From an uncultured bacterium (GTDB lineage: Bacteria > DUMJ01), in contig CALGNK010000013.1 in assembly GCA_937958695.1 (NCBI GenBank), forward strand, positions 1 to 64,000: 64,000 bases of DNA. The letters run 5' to 3'. The stretch's first letter is position 1. Each line of letters begins with the position of its first letter. Below, one piece after another: positions 55,335-63,910 of the stretch. The position numbers and the translations under genes are program-made. The notes below the pieces were generated by a model. The model worked only from the letters and a program-made list of their open reading frames with translations. It searched no databases and was not told where the DNA came from.

Positions 55335-55923
55335 AAGCTTTTATAAAGTTCTTTATTAGTAAGATTATATACCTTCTATCTTCTATTTTATTTACATAGT
55401 CTAGATTTCCTACTTCTATTTTTAGGACTGGGGAAAGACTATATTTATTCATATAATCTTCGTAGTGATTATGTAAATTCCAGAGATACTCATACTTAAT
55501 AGATCTTTCATATACTCTTCCTCTTTTCTCTATCCTTTCTATCAAAACTTCCGGGCTAGCAGAAAGATATACTACATAATCTGGTGGTTTTATGTGCTTA
55601 AGCATCTGATTATATATCCTTCTATATAGCCTTATATCTTCCCCTTTTATATTCATCTGAGCAAATATCTCGTCCTTATAAAAGAAATAATCACAGACCA
55701 AATCTTTATCAGTATTTTGTATTAATCTCCACTGTCTAAACCTATTAACAAGAAACTCTATCTGTATTGGGAATGAGTAACGTTCTACATCATTGTAAAA
55801 GTCATTAAGATAGGGGTTTTTATAGGACAATTCATACGTACCTTTAAAACCTAGCTCACTTACTATTATCCTAGCCAGAGATGTCTTTCCAACACCTATA
55901 GGTCCTTCAATCGATAATAACAC
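55327..55923 (-). CDS. deoxynucleoside kinase, first copy
   Basis: 198 residues from GTG 55923 (seven bases after AAGGGA); a TTG six codons earlier opens a longer frame. P-loop GPIGVGKTS (about 7-15) and CDYFFYKDEIFA (near 75) are the substrate motif equivalents of the second copy, though the DRT-like part reads DYFF. It is homologous to the next gene. Upstream it overlaps the decarboxylase-like gene by 17 bases. Confidence 0.85.
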   Translation of the reverse strand: MLLSIEGPIGVGKTSLARIIVSELGFKGTYELSYKNPYLNDFYNDVERYSFPIQIEFLVNRFRQWRLIQNTDKDLVCDYFFYKDEIFAQMNIKGEDIRLYRRIYNQMLKHIKPPDYVVYLSASPEVLIERIEKRGRVYERSIKYEYLWNLHNHYEDYMNKYSLSPVLKIEVGNLDYVNKIEDRRYIILLIKNFIKAYE

Positions 55924-57214
55924 TAATATATCCCTTCCCAACTGATAACAGATATTCTTTTATCTCTTCAGTTATTAATGCTCCTGGTATAAGCAACGGA
56001 ATCCCGGGAGGATACTGGGTAATAATCTCTCCACAGATTCTATTAACACTGTCTTCTACTCTAACCTTCTTTTTAGAAGAAAAGAATGCCTTACTAGGAA
56101 TATATACTAGGTTATATCTAGGTGGCTTTTCTATTATTCTGCTTGCTGGATGGGCATCTACATTTTTAAGCGCTTTCCAAAGTTTTTCTAGTGTTCTCTT
56201 TGTATCTAGTAGAGAGATGATAAATAGACAATACGCCTTGGAGGACATCTCTGCTTGTATCCTGTACCTTTCCCAGAGGTCAGAAGATAATCTATTCCCC
56301 TCTATTCCATATAATGTTAACTTAGTCTTATCCATATTAGTTTTTTTGTATACAAAGAAACCTAATCTTTCTATATTTTCTCTTAATTCTTCTATCATAG
56401 GAAGTAATCTATCTAACTTCTTTTTTCCATTTAGATAGAGATCTCTTCTTCCTATATCTATAGAAGCCAAGATAATAGTAGAAGGACTTGTAGTGGAGAG
56501 TAACATTATGTTTTCTTCTAATCTATCATTATCTACCCTATTACCCTTTACATGTATTAGTGCCCCCTGGGTTAATGAGAATCCCATCTTATGCATGCTC
56601 TGAATAACTATATCCGCTCCAGCCTCTAACCCTGATATGGGTAGGTCTCTATGGAAACTTAGATGAACCCCATGTGCCTCATCTACTATTACAGGTATAC
56701 CTTTACTGTGGGCGTACTTTGTTATCTCTTTTATCTCTGGAACTAATCCAAAATAGTTTGGATTTGTCAGTAAAATCCCTTTAATACTGTTATCAATCTT
56801 ATCTTCTATCTCTTTTAATGTTATATTTTGCGGAATTCCATACTCATCTATCTTTTCTTCTATAAAGACAGGTTCAGCCCCTGAAAGTATCAACCCTTCT
56901 ATGACGCTTCTATGAGAGTAGTAAGAAATTAGAACCTTATCTCCAGGCTTAAAAAGGGTAAGGAACGCAGACTGAATGCCCTGTGTACTACCATTTACTA
57001 AAAAATAACTATGATCTGCTCCAAATGCTAAAGCAGTAAGTTTTTGAGCTTCTAGTAAAGGTCCAATTGGATGAAAAGGGTTATCTGTTTGAGTCAATTC
57101 TGTTAGGTCTAGAGTAATAAATTTACCTTTATGTCCTGGATAGTGAAATCTTAACGGCTTTTCACTTATATAGTTGATTATAGCTTCTAAGTAAGGAGTT
57201 CTCTTCTGATTCAT
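55907..57214 (-). CDS. Orn/Lys/Arg decarboxylase-family PLP protein
   Basis: 435 residues, similar in length to Bacillus YaaO. PLP-type fold: FHYPGHKGKF (23-32), NGSTQGIQ (near 78), VDEAHGVHLSFH (near 172) and the PLP lysine in SMHKMGFSLTQ (near 208). It should decarboxylate arginine, lysine or ornithine for polyamine synthesis; the substrate cannot be told. In Bacillus, yaaO lies in the same neighbourhood as tmk, darA and holB. Confidence 0.85.
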   Translation of the reverse strand: MNQKRTPYLEAIINYISEKPLRFHYPGHKGKFITLDLTELTQTDNPFHPIGPLLEAQKLTALAFGADHSYFLVNGSTQGIQSAFLTLFKPGDKVLISYYSHRSVIEGLILSGAEPVFIEEKIDEYGIPQNITLKEIEDKIDNSIKGILLTNPNYFGLVPEIKEITKYAHSKGIPVIVDEAHGVHLSFHRDLPISGLEAGADIVIQSMHKMGFSLTQGALIHVKGNRVDNDRLEENIMLLSTTSPSTIILASIDIGRRDLYLNGKKKLDRLLPMIEELRENIERLGFFVYKKTNMDKTKLTLYGIEGNRLSSDLWERYRIQAEMSSKAYCLFIISLLDTKRTLEKLWKALKNVDAHPASRIIEKPPRYNLVYIPSKAFFSSKKKVRVEDSVNRICGEIITQYPPGIPLLIPGALITEEIKEYLLSVGKGYISVIID

Positions 57215-57215
57215 A

Positions 57216-57866
57216 CTATAAGAATATTGGAGGTTCGATTATAACCCCAGGCCTTCCTCCCTTTCTAGCCTCTATAAGAACCCTTTTACTGGGTTTTGTT
57301 TGACTTGTATATATGAAAGACATTCTTTTTACTTCTAGGCCAAAGTTATCTAGACTTGATATTATCTCCTTTAACCTTTCGCTTCTGTGAATAATATATA
57401 GCCTTCCCTTTATCTTTAGAAAATGGCTAGATATCTTCCCGATATCGTCTAAAGTTAGAAACATCTCCATAGTACTAATTATTTTTGATTCATATGGACT
57501 AATCCTTCCTGCTCCCCTTTTCAAGTGGGGAGGATTAGTAAATACTACCTCAAAAGAGTTGGCTAGATTTGGAAAGAGCGAAGGTAATTCTCTGGCATCA
57601 CTATTTATCAATATAACTCTATCTTGTAGATTATTCCTTTCTATATTTTCTTTTAGGACATTAAATATCTCTCTCTGTATCTCTACCAGCATCGCCTTTT
57701 TGAAATAAGGATATCTATCAAATATCATAAAAGAAAGACAACCTACCCCACTTCCTATTTCAATGAAACTTTCCTTTTCTCTTAACTTTATAAACTCAGC
57801 CAAGAGAAGTGTATCTGTGGTAGAGAGGATAGAATCTTCAGGATAAGTAATCCTAAATCTTCCAAT
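57216..57866 (-). CDS. TrmN6-like methyltransferase with possible ATT start
   Basis: The conserved region resembles tRNA1(Val) adenine-37 N6-methyltransferase (TrmN6): IGSGVGCLSFMIFDR (near 37), INSDARELPSLFP (near 85) and FTNPPHLKRGAGRISPY, the NPPH motif for N6-adenine methylation (near 113). An upstream segment TTDTLLLAEF matches the family N-terminus, so the coding region continues 21 codons before the TTG at 57803. The only candidate start is ATT (57866..57864), five bases after GAGAGG. 216 residues from there; 195 from 57803. Its neighbours in Bacillus include yabB, the same gene. Confidence 0.75.
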   Translation of the reverse strand: MGRFRITYPEDSILSTTDTLLLAEFIKLREKESFIEIGSGVGCLSFMIFDRYPYFKKAMLVEIQREIFNVLKENIERNNLQDRVILINSDARELPSLFPNLANSFEVVFTNPPHLKRGAGRISPYESKIISTMEMFLTLDDIGKISSHFLKIKGRLYIIHRSERLKEIISSLDNFGLEVKRMSFIYTSQTKPSKRVLIEARKGGRPGVIIEPPIFL

Positions 57867-57877
57867 CTTTTCCTCTC

Positions 57878-58810
57878 TTATATAGTTGTCACCTCTACTT
57901 TTGGAAGTATATTTTCCACATCCTCTTTTCTTACTTCACCTGGCTTTAATGTTAGGACATTTGCCGTTCCCATAGCTGCCCCTAACCTAAGGACTTCAGT
58001 TATGTCTAGCTTCTGTTCTAATCCAAGAGCTATACCTGCGACTGTAGAATCACCAGAACCTACCGCGTTTAATGCTTTTAAGACCGGTGGAGTCACTTTG
58101 TAATACTTTTCATTATTATATGCATATAAGCCATCTTTACCCATAGATATAACTGAAAGTTCTATGCCTTTTTCAGAGAAATATTTCAGTGCGGTCTTTA
58201 TATTTTCTATAGTATCTAGCTTTATACTAAGTATTGCCTCTACCTCTGCCTTGTTTGGCTTTATAGCAAAGGGCTTTGATTTTATACCTTCTTTTAAAGA
58301 TTCCCCACTAGTATCTAGAATAACTTTACCGCCTTTAGACTTGATAAGATTAACCAATCTAACATATAAATCTATAGGTGCTCCAGCTGGAAGACTTCCC
58401 CCCATACAGACTATAGTATCCTCAGATATATATTGTATTATCTTTGCCTCTAAAAGCCTTATATCATTTTCATTTATCTCTGGTCCTCTTTCTAATATTT
58501 CTGTCTGAGTGTTATTTAAAACATCTACTATGTTATAGCAAGTCCTAGTTTCCCCGTTTATATTAACTACATCATACACGATTCCTTCATGGTCGAATAT
58601 ACTTAGTATATGCTTACCAGTGTTTCCTCCAATAAATCCTATTACTGGGGCTTTGTAATTTAGTCCTAATAGAGCCCTAGAGGCATTTACTCCCTTTCCT
58701 CCTGGTACATATGTTATTTCTTTTACCCTGTGAGTTTTACCTATCTCAAAACTTCCATCTACAACCAAGGTCTTATCTAGTGATATATTTGGGGTTACCG
58801 TAATTATCAT
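57878..58810 (-). CDS. PfkB-family kinase, 1-phosphofructokinase or tagatose-6-phosphate kinase type
   Basis: 310 residues. The N-terminal ITVTPNISLDKTLVVDG and PGGKGVNASRAL (37-48) belong to the FruK/LacC branch of PfkB kinases; GSGDSTVAGIALG (near 252) is the catalytic signature. It would phosphorylate a phosphorylated hexose such as fructose 1-phosphate. The gene begins with ATGA overlapping the ricT stop. Its ribosome site AAGGAGG is on the minus strand of bases 58821-58827, which on the plus strand overlap the tRNA-Leu -35 box. Confidence 0.88.
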   Translation of the reverse strand: MIITVTPNISLDKTLVVDGSFEIGKTHRVKEITYVPGGKGVNASRALLGLNYKAPVIGFIGGNTGKHILSIFDHEGIVYDVVNINGETRTCYNIVDVLNNTQTEILERGPEINENDIRLLEAKIIQYISEDTIVCMGGSLPAGAPIDLYVRLVNLIKSKGGKVILDTSGESLKEGIKSKPFAIKPNKAEVEAILSIKLDTIENIKTALKYFSEKGIELSVISMGKDGLYAYNNEKYYKVTPPVLKALNAVGSGDSTVAGIALGLEQKLDITEVLRLGAAMGTANVLTLKPGEVRKEDVENILPKVEVTTI

Positions 58811-59739
58811 AGGTCTTTATCCTCCTTGACATTTTTATCTGGCAAATTATAATGAAATTGTGCCGAAGTGGCGGAATTGGTAGACGCTCTGGACTCAGGA
58901 TCCAGTGGATGTAAGTCCGTACCGGTTCGAATCCGGTCTTCGGCACCATTTTTATTTTTTATATCCTTTAGAGAAACTTCTTTTTGCCAACCATTTTTAA
59001 ATTCTAGTATTAGTGTGTTTTTAAGTACATTTATCCCCACTACTTTTCCTTCACCTAACTCAGACTCTACAGTGGATCCTATCTCTGGGAAATTTTTTAT
59101 AACTTTACTATAGAACTCAGCTTCAAATCTAAGACAACACATCAACCTCCCACAGATTCCAGATATCTTAGCTGGATTTAAAATTAATCCTTGATCCTTT
59201 GCGATCTTTACAGATATGGGGGCAAACTCCTCCAAAAACTCACAACAGCAGGCTATCTTACCACAAGTACCAAGTCCCTTTATAAGTTTTATCTCATCCC
59301 TAACACCTATCTGTCTTAGTTCTACCCTATTCATCAAAGTATATGCTAAATCTTTTACAAGCTCTCTAAAATCTATTCGCCCTTCAGCTGTAAAAAAGCA
59401 TATTATCCTATCGGGGTCTACTCCAAAATCTACTTTTACTAATTTCATCGGCAGGTTATGTGCTTTTATCCTACTCTTTACAACATTGAACAGTTCCTGT
59501 CTTTTTAGATTACGATTTCTAGCCTCCAATTCTTCTTCAGGAAGGGCTTTCCTAATAATCCTCTTTAAAGAAGCCACTCTTTCATCCTCAATGAATCCTA
59601 GTCTACAGACAATTTCTCCTATATATTCTTTATTTCTATAGGGAACTATAACACTAGAACCGCTTTCATATTTCTCTTCCGATATATATAATCCTCTTTC
59701 TGTAAAGACTTCTAATAGTCTAACTAGATAGAGAAACAA
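58807..59739 (-). CDS. ricT: PSP1/RicT-family protein whose C-terminus runs through an antisense tRNA gene
   Basis: 310 residues. The PSP1 domain (about 10-250) shows GTCGKIACCCEFLEEF (near 150) and ISGICGRLMCCLRFE (near 190), the cysteine-rich parts that bind Fe-S clusters in RicT/YaaT, which in Bacillus works with RicA and RicF in mRNA maturation and with RNase Y. The TTG start has GGAGGT seven bases upstream. Residues from about 264 to 293 are the reverse reading of a tRNA-Leu gene (58862-58948, plus strand), and the frame continues to TGA at 58807. The last 50 residues are therefore not conserved PSP1 sequence. Confidence 0.9.
   Translation of the reverse strand: MFLYLVRLLEVFTERGLYISEEKYESGSSVIVPYRNKEYIGEIVCRLGFIEDERVASLKRIIRKALPEEELEARNRNLKRQELFNVVKSRIKAHNLPMKLVKVDFGVDPDRIICFFTAEGRIDFRELVKDLAYTLMNRVELRQIGVRDEIKLIKGLGTCGKIACCCEFLEEFAPISVKIAKDQGLILNPAKISGICGRLMCCLRFEAEFYSKVIKNFPEIGSTVESELGEGKVVGINVLKNTLILEFKNGWQKEVSLKDIKNKNGAEDRIRTGTDLHPLDPESRASTNSATSAQFHYNLPDKNVKEDKDL
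58826..58853 (+). promoter_or_regulatory. consensus promoter of tRNA-Leu
   Basis: TTGACA (58826-58831), 16 bases, TATAAT (58848-58853), eight bases before the first base of the mature tRNA. It lies inside the ricT 3' end and overlaps the fruK-type gene's ribosome site on the minus strand. Confidence 0.85.
58862..58948 (+). tRNA. tRNA-Leu (anticodon CAG)
   Basis: Acceptor GCCGAAG (58862-58868) pairs with CTTCGGC (58938-58944); discriminator A then encoded CCA (58946-58948). D-loop GGAATTGGTAGAC, anticodon stem CTGGA/TCCAG with loop CTCAGGA giving anticodon CAG (58896-58898), a long variable arm GTGGATGTAAGTCCGT and TTCGAAT T-loop. The long variable arm and anticodon fit class II tRNA-Leu reading CUG. 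It is the only RNA gene I find and lies antisense to ricT. A T-rich stretch follows the CCA. Confidence 0.97.
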
Positions 59740-60630
59740 CTATCTTACCTCCAATTCTCTATAGAGTAAAGCTAGAGCTAATTTCCAATCACTATTACTC
59801 TCTTCTAGAGTCTTTATCTCCTGTATAAAGAAGAAACTTTCTATAAGATTTTCTAGTCTATTCTCATTAATCATGCTTTTATAGCTTTTTGATATAATAA
59901 ATCTTTCATCCCCCCCAGCTAGTCTTATAATACTATCTCTAAGAGAAATAGCAATTGTATCCAATACTGTATCTGGACTTTCTAGAGACTCTATATCTAG
60001 ATAAGGAACAAGCCTTCTCTCTAAATTTCCTGCTTCAAAGATTTCTATAGCCTTTTCTACATTCCCTTCAGATAGATAACTTATCTCTAGTGCAGCGTCT
60101 TCTGGACATCCCCTTTCTACTAGTATAGAGAATATAATCTCTCTTCTGACAGGGGAAAAAGGAACAATCAAGGCTCTAGATACTATAGTCTTAAGGATAT
60201 TTCCTAAGTCTCTTACCGTAAATATAAAGATAGTTGATGATGGGGGTTCTTCTAGGACTTTTAAGAGACTATTAGCTGAAGGTAGAGTAAGATTTTCTGC
60301 GTTTTCTATAACAAAAACTCTATATCTACCTGATATTGGAGATAGAAACGCAATCTCTTTTAACTCTCTTGCCTGAGATATACCTATCGTCTCGTTGTTG
60401 ATGAGCATAAAATCTGGATTTTTATTATTTATGATGCTCAGACATATATTACAACTTCTACAGGGTTTGTCTGTAGAAGTACAATTTAAAGTCATAGCGA
60501 ACTCCTTGGCCATAGAGACCTTGCCAACCCCATTAGGTCCTACAAAGAGAAAGAAATGTGGAATCTTCTCCTGTTTAATGGCATTTTCAAGTATTATTCT
60601 TGCTCTCCTTTGTCCTAGGATATCTTTCAT
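59740..60630 (-). CDS. holB: DNA polymerase III delta' subunit
   Basis: 296 residues. Clamp-loader AAA+ protein: GPNGVGKVSMAKEFA (32-46) is the P-loop in the degenerate form of delta', a zinc-binding set CTSTDKPCRSCNIC (near 50-63) and LLKVLEEPPSSTIFI near 120 (SRC-like SRALIVPFSP near 150). It helps load the sliding clamp. The ATG overlaps the darA stop as ATGA; ricT starts right after its stop. Confidence 0.92.
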   Translation of the reverse strand: MKDILGQRRARIILENAIKQEKIPHFFLFVGPNGVGKVSMAKEFAMTLNCTSTDKPCRSCNICLSIINNKNPDFMLINNETIGISQARELKEIAFLSPISGRYRVFVIENAENLTLPSANSLLKVLEEPPSSTIFIFTVRDLGNILKTIVSRALIVPFSPVRREIIFSILVERGCPEDAALEISYLSEGNVEKAIEIFEAGNLERRLVPYLDIESLESPDTVLDTIAISLRDSIIRLAGGDERFIISKSYKSMINENRLENLIESFFFIQEIKTLEESNSDWKLALALLYRELEVR

Positions 60631-60959
60631 ACCTTCTCAAATCTATCTACATTAATGACAAAAATCGTAGCTCCACCTATCTGTACCTTTATAGGATATG
60701 GGATGAATCCTCCCATAGACTCTACCATACCAGGTGGGGTAGGGCTCATAAGTTTTTCTCTAGATTTACAGGTGCTCCTAACTATCCCTAGCACATCGTC
60801 TACAAGCTCATCATCAACTCCAACTAGTATAGTAGCATTTCCCTCTCTTAAGAATCCGCCTGTACTGGCTAATTTAGTTGCACCAAAACCTTCCTCTACT
60901 AGATTAGATATAAGAAGATCAGCATCGCTTGACTGTGTAATAATAAGGATTAATTTCAC
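60627..60959 (-). CDS. darA: cyclic-di-AMP receptor DarA/PstA-like
   Basis: 110 residues. PII-like trimeric fold; LILIITQSSDADLLISNL, ATKLASTGGFLREGNATILVG and GATIFVINVDRFEKV are the family blocks. DarA (PstA) binds cyclic-di-AMP; its downstream role is unsettled. Cyclic-di-AMP synthesis genes are not in the window. Sits between the MscS gene and holB as in Bacillus, where darA lies beside tmk and holB. Confidence 0.92.
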   Translation of the reverse strand: MKLILIITQSSDADLLISNLVEEGFGATKLASTGGFLREGNATILVGVDDELVDDVLGIVRSTCKSREKLMSPTPPGMVESMGGFIPYPIKVQIGGATIFVINVDRFEKV

Positions 60960-60972
60960 TCTACAACACCTC

Positions 60973-61740
60973 CTATACTATGCTTAGATTTATCTTCTCT
61001 ACCCCCTCTTTTAGAGAGAGAAGGAAGAAAGGTTCTATCATACGTTTTTTATGCGGAGAAATCTTGCAAGAAATAACTAACTTTACAGTAGAAGAATCGA
61101 ATGCCTGTATACCTTCTATCTTTGGTACTTCTATTATGTCTTCTCTATACTTTTCGTTCATCTTTTTTTGAACATATCCTAGGACCTCTTCTATCTTTTC
61201 TAGAGATTCCTTATTATTTACACTTATTGTGTATGATAACCTTGTCCACTTATCAGTTAAATTAGCTACCTGTGTGATTGAGCTGTTTGGAATTATATAT
61301 AAAGCTCCAGACTCATCTCTAACCCTAGTGGTCCTTAGAGTTAAGTCTTCAACCTTACCCTGAATTGCTCCTACTTTTATTTCATCACCGATATCATACT
61401 GATTCTCCAATATTATAAAAAATCCATTTATCATATCCCTTATTAAATTTTGAGAACCAAAGCTTACTGCTAACCCTAATATTCCTGCTCCAGCTATAAA
61501 TGGGCTAGGATCTATATTTAGTGCTCTTAAACTCCACACTACTGCAGATATGCTTATGATAACTCTGATAGTCCAAGTAATTAGAGACCCAAGAGTAATA
61601 ATTCTTTGTTTATTATCTTTATAATGGGTAGATTTGTTTATCTCTGAAATAATAGATTTTCCTATTATATTAGCTAGATACCAAACAATTATAGAACCTG
61701 AGATTATTGATATAAGCCTTACTAAGACCCACAATTTCAT
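60973..61740 (-). CDS. small-conductance mechanosensitive channel (MscS type)
   Basis: 255 residues. Three N-terminal membrane helices; the third, pore-lining one shows GAGILGLAVSFGSQNLIRDMINGF (about 83-106, only partly quoted), followed by the beta domain with DEIKVGAIQGKVEDLTLRTTRVRD. It relieves hypo-osmotic pressure. The ATG overlaps the tmk stop by four bases. Insertion of an MscS gene between tmk and darA is unlike Bacillus. Confidence 0.92.
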   Translation of the reverse strand: MKLWVLVRLISIISGSIIVWYLANIIGKSIISEINKSTHYKDNKQRIITLGSLITWTIRVIISISAVVWSLRALNIDPSPFIAGAGILGLAVSFGSQNLIRDMINGFFIILENQYDIGDEIKVGAIQGKVEDLTLRTTRVRDESGALYIIPNSSITQVANLTDKWTRLSYTISVNNKESLEKIEEVLGYVQKKMNEKYREDIIEVPKIEGIQAFDSSTVKLVISCKISPHKKRMIEPFFLLSLKEGVEKINLSIV

Positions 61741-62345
61741 CTTATAACCCTCTTGAGCTCTTTTAATATTTCGCTAACGATTTCTTCTGGCTTCCTTGTT
61801 GCATCTAAAAGTAGATATCTCTCTTTATAGAACTCTGCTAGTTTTAGATAACCGTGTCTTACGTTTCTCTGAAGGGTTAATCCCTCTAGCTCTATTCTAT
61901 CTTTTTTCTTATCTTTGAGCCGTTCAAGGCATATAAGAGGGTCTATATCTAGAAGAATAGTTAATTCTGGATACAGACCCATAATTGCAGGTCTATTTAT
62001 CTCGTATATAAGCTTTAACGGCACTCCTTTACCATAACCCTGATAAGCAAGAGAAGAATCGATATATCTTTCCGATATGACAAGGCTTCCATTTTTTAAA
62101 GCTGGAAGAATAACTTCTCTTACAAGAACAGCTCTACTTGTAGCATAGAGATAGACCTCTTCTATGGGCGATAAGGAATAGTTAGGGTCTAGTAGAAGAC
62201 TCCTTATCCTTTCTCCAATAAGAGTTCCCCCCGGCTCTCTAATTACTATAAAATCTAGACCCTTTTCTAATAGCCTTTCTTTTAAAAGAGAGATTACAGT
62301 GCTTTTACCACTACCATCTATTCCTTCCAAAGTAATAAAGGGCAT
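61737..62345 (-). CDS. tmk: thymidylate kinase
   Basis: 202 residues. P-loop EGIDGSGKST (7-16), the DR-like RYIDSSLAYQG (near 95) and the lid region RIELEG. It converts dTMP to dTDP. Start ATG overlaps the preceding stop by one base (TAATG) and its own stop overlaps the MscS start. Confidence 0.96.
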   Translation of the reverse strand: MPFITLEGIDGSGKSTVISLLKERLLEKGLDFIVIREPGGTLIGERIRSLLLDPNYSLSPIEEVYLYATSRAVLVREVILPALKNGSLVISERYIDSSLAYQGYGKGVPLKLIYEINRPAIMGLYPELTILLDIDPLICLERLKDKKKDRIELEGLTLQRNVRHGYLKLAEFYKERYLLLDATRKPEEIVSEILKELKRVIR

Positions 62346-63853
62346 TATGGTAATATCCTTACTCTCCTATATGGTTCTTCTCCAATACTTTCAGAACGAA
62401 AATTATACCTCTCTATAATTTGGTGTTGTAACCTTCTAATCCTAGCATTTTGAGGCGCAAGCTCTACAGGTTCTAATGTCTCTAGGACCTTTCTTATCCC
62501 CTCATCTATCTCCTCTAAGATTTTGTTATATTCAGACTCTTCCTGCTCTTCTCCATTAAAATATCCTCTAAGGAAATTCTTCATCTGTACAAGGGTGTTA
62601 CTCTTTATACTATATATAGGAATATTTCTATGGGCTTTGGCTAATAATTTACTACCTTCTCTCTTTTCATGAGAAGATAGTGTGAGTATGAAATCTGCCT
62701 CGTCGAGCTTTTTAGTAATAAGTGCAGGGACATCCAGTTCTCTTATTGCCTTTTCTAATCTATTCCTACTTATACCAAATGGATACACTCTAAAATACTT
62801 ATTATTCCTCTGAAATTCCTCTTCCATCTCCTCTTCGGTTGGTATAGAAGCCTCTTCTATTACCTCATACCCATAATCTCTTCTAGTTCTAATCTCTGGC
62901 TTAGGAGAATAACCTCTTAACATATAGTCTATTACTTGGGCTACATCGTGGTGAATAGCTAGTGTGTCTCGGTCTCTTATCTCTATAACAATGTCAAATG
63001 TGGGAGGAGCCTTTCTTTCTAATACAGTTTTTTGAGTTCCTCTCTTCTTTGCCTCTTCGTCACTTAAGGTTACCGCCTGTATGCCTCCAACAAGGTCTGA
63101 AAGGGTAGGATTTAATAGTATGTTTTCTAGATTTATTCCATGAGCTGTTCCTATAAGTTGAACACCTCTCTCTGCTATAGTTCTAGCTGCCTTAGCTTCT
63201 AGCTCTGTTCCTATCTCATCTATAACTATAACTTCAGGCATATGATTCTCTACCGCCTCAATCATGACGTCATGCTGTCTTTCTGGAGAGGATACCTGCA
63301 TCCTTCGTGCCCTTCCAATACCTGGGTGAGGAATATCTCCATCTCCTCCTATTTCATTAGATGTATCTACAACTACGACCCTTTTTTTGAATTCGTCACT
63401 TAGAATCCTTGCTATCTCTCTAAGCATAGTAGTCTTACCAACGCCAGGTTTTCCTAATAAGAGGATGCTTTTACCTGTCTCTATAACATCTCTTATAATA
63501 TCTACCGTTCCATATACTGCTCTTCCAACCCTTAGTGTAAGTCCTATTATGTTTCCTCTCCTATTCCTTATACAAGAGATCCGGTGAAGGGTCTTAGGTA
63601 TCCCTGCTCTGTTATTGCCATCGAAACTACCAACTTTCGAGACAATGTAATTTATGTCTTCAATAGTTACAGGTTCGTTAGAAAGTAATACTCCCCTATT
63701 AGGGAACCTAGCTTCTGGCTCCCTACCTAAGTCGACTACAATCTCTATCAAGTCTTCCAATTCCTCCATATTAGAGACCTTTTCTTTGAGGAATGGAGGA
63801 AGTATGTCTAGTAACTCTTCTAGATTATCTGTTACTTGAATTCTTGGATTCAT
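62345..63853 (-). CDS. AAA ATPase with R3H domain (Ycf45/SpoIIIAA-like)
   Basis: 502 residues. The middle ATPase domain has Walker A GKPGVGKTTMLRE (near 135), Walker B VIVIDEIG (near 199) and a glycine-rich stretch GGDGDIPHPGIGRARR; the very end is an R3H nucleic-acid-binding domain (RIRRLQHQIIERYNF then VRILP). The same pairing occurs in cyanobacterial and plastid Ycf45 proteins; the ATPase resembles SpoIIIAA. Function is not established. The start is ATG 63853; the frame to 63898 would include the promoter. Followed directly by tmk. Confidence 0.85.
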   Translation of the reverse strand: MNPRIQVTDNLEELLDILPPFLKEKVSNMEELEDLIEIVVDLGREPEARFPNRGVLLSNEPVTIEDINYIVSKVGSFDGNNRAGIPKTLHRISCIRNRRGNIIGLTLRVGRAVYGTVDIIRDVIETGKSILLLGKPGVGKTTMLREIARILSDEFKKRVVVVDTSNEIGGDGDIPHPGIGRARRMQVSSPERQHDVMIEAVENHMPEVIVIDEIGTELEAKAARTIAERGVQLIGTAHGINLENILLNPTLSDLVGGIQAVTLSDEEAKKRGTQKTVLERKAPPTFDIVIEIRDRDTLAIHHDVAQVIDYMLRGYSPKPEIRTRRDYGYEVIEEASIPTEEEMEEEFQRNNKYFRVYPFGISRNRLEKAIRELDVPALITKKLDEADFILTLSSHEKREGSKLLAKAHRNIPIYSIKSNTLVQMKNFLRGYFNGEEQEESEYNKILEEIDEGIRKVLETLEPVELAPQNARIRRLQHQIIERYNFRSESIGEEPYRRVRILP

Positions 63854-63897
63854 TTTGTATCTTCTACCTCTTTTTACAAAAATTATTTTCAGTATCA

Positions 63898-63906
63898 ATT
63901 ATATCA
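63898..63906 (-). promoter_or_regulatory. extended -10 promoter of the R3H/AAA-tmk operon
   Basis: Minus strand TGATATAAT, 45 bases before the ATG at 63853 and immediately after the stop of the preceding aminotransferase. No good -35 at the right distance. Confidence 0.4.
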
Positions 63907-63910
63907 TAAG

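Noticed and set aside
58868-59113. 81-codon plus-strand open frame inside tRNA-Leu and ricT
   Set aside because: It is the well-known spurious frame produced by tRNA-Leu sequence; no ribosome site and the region is the ricT gene on the other strand.
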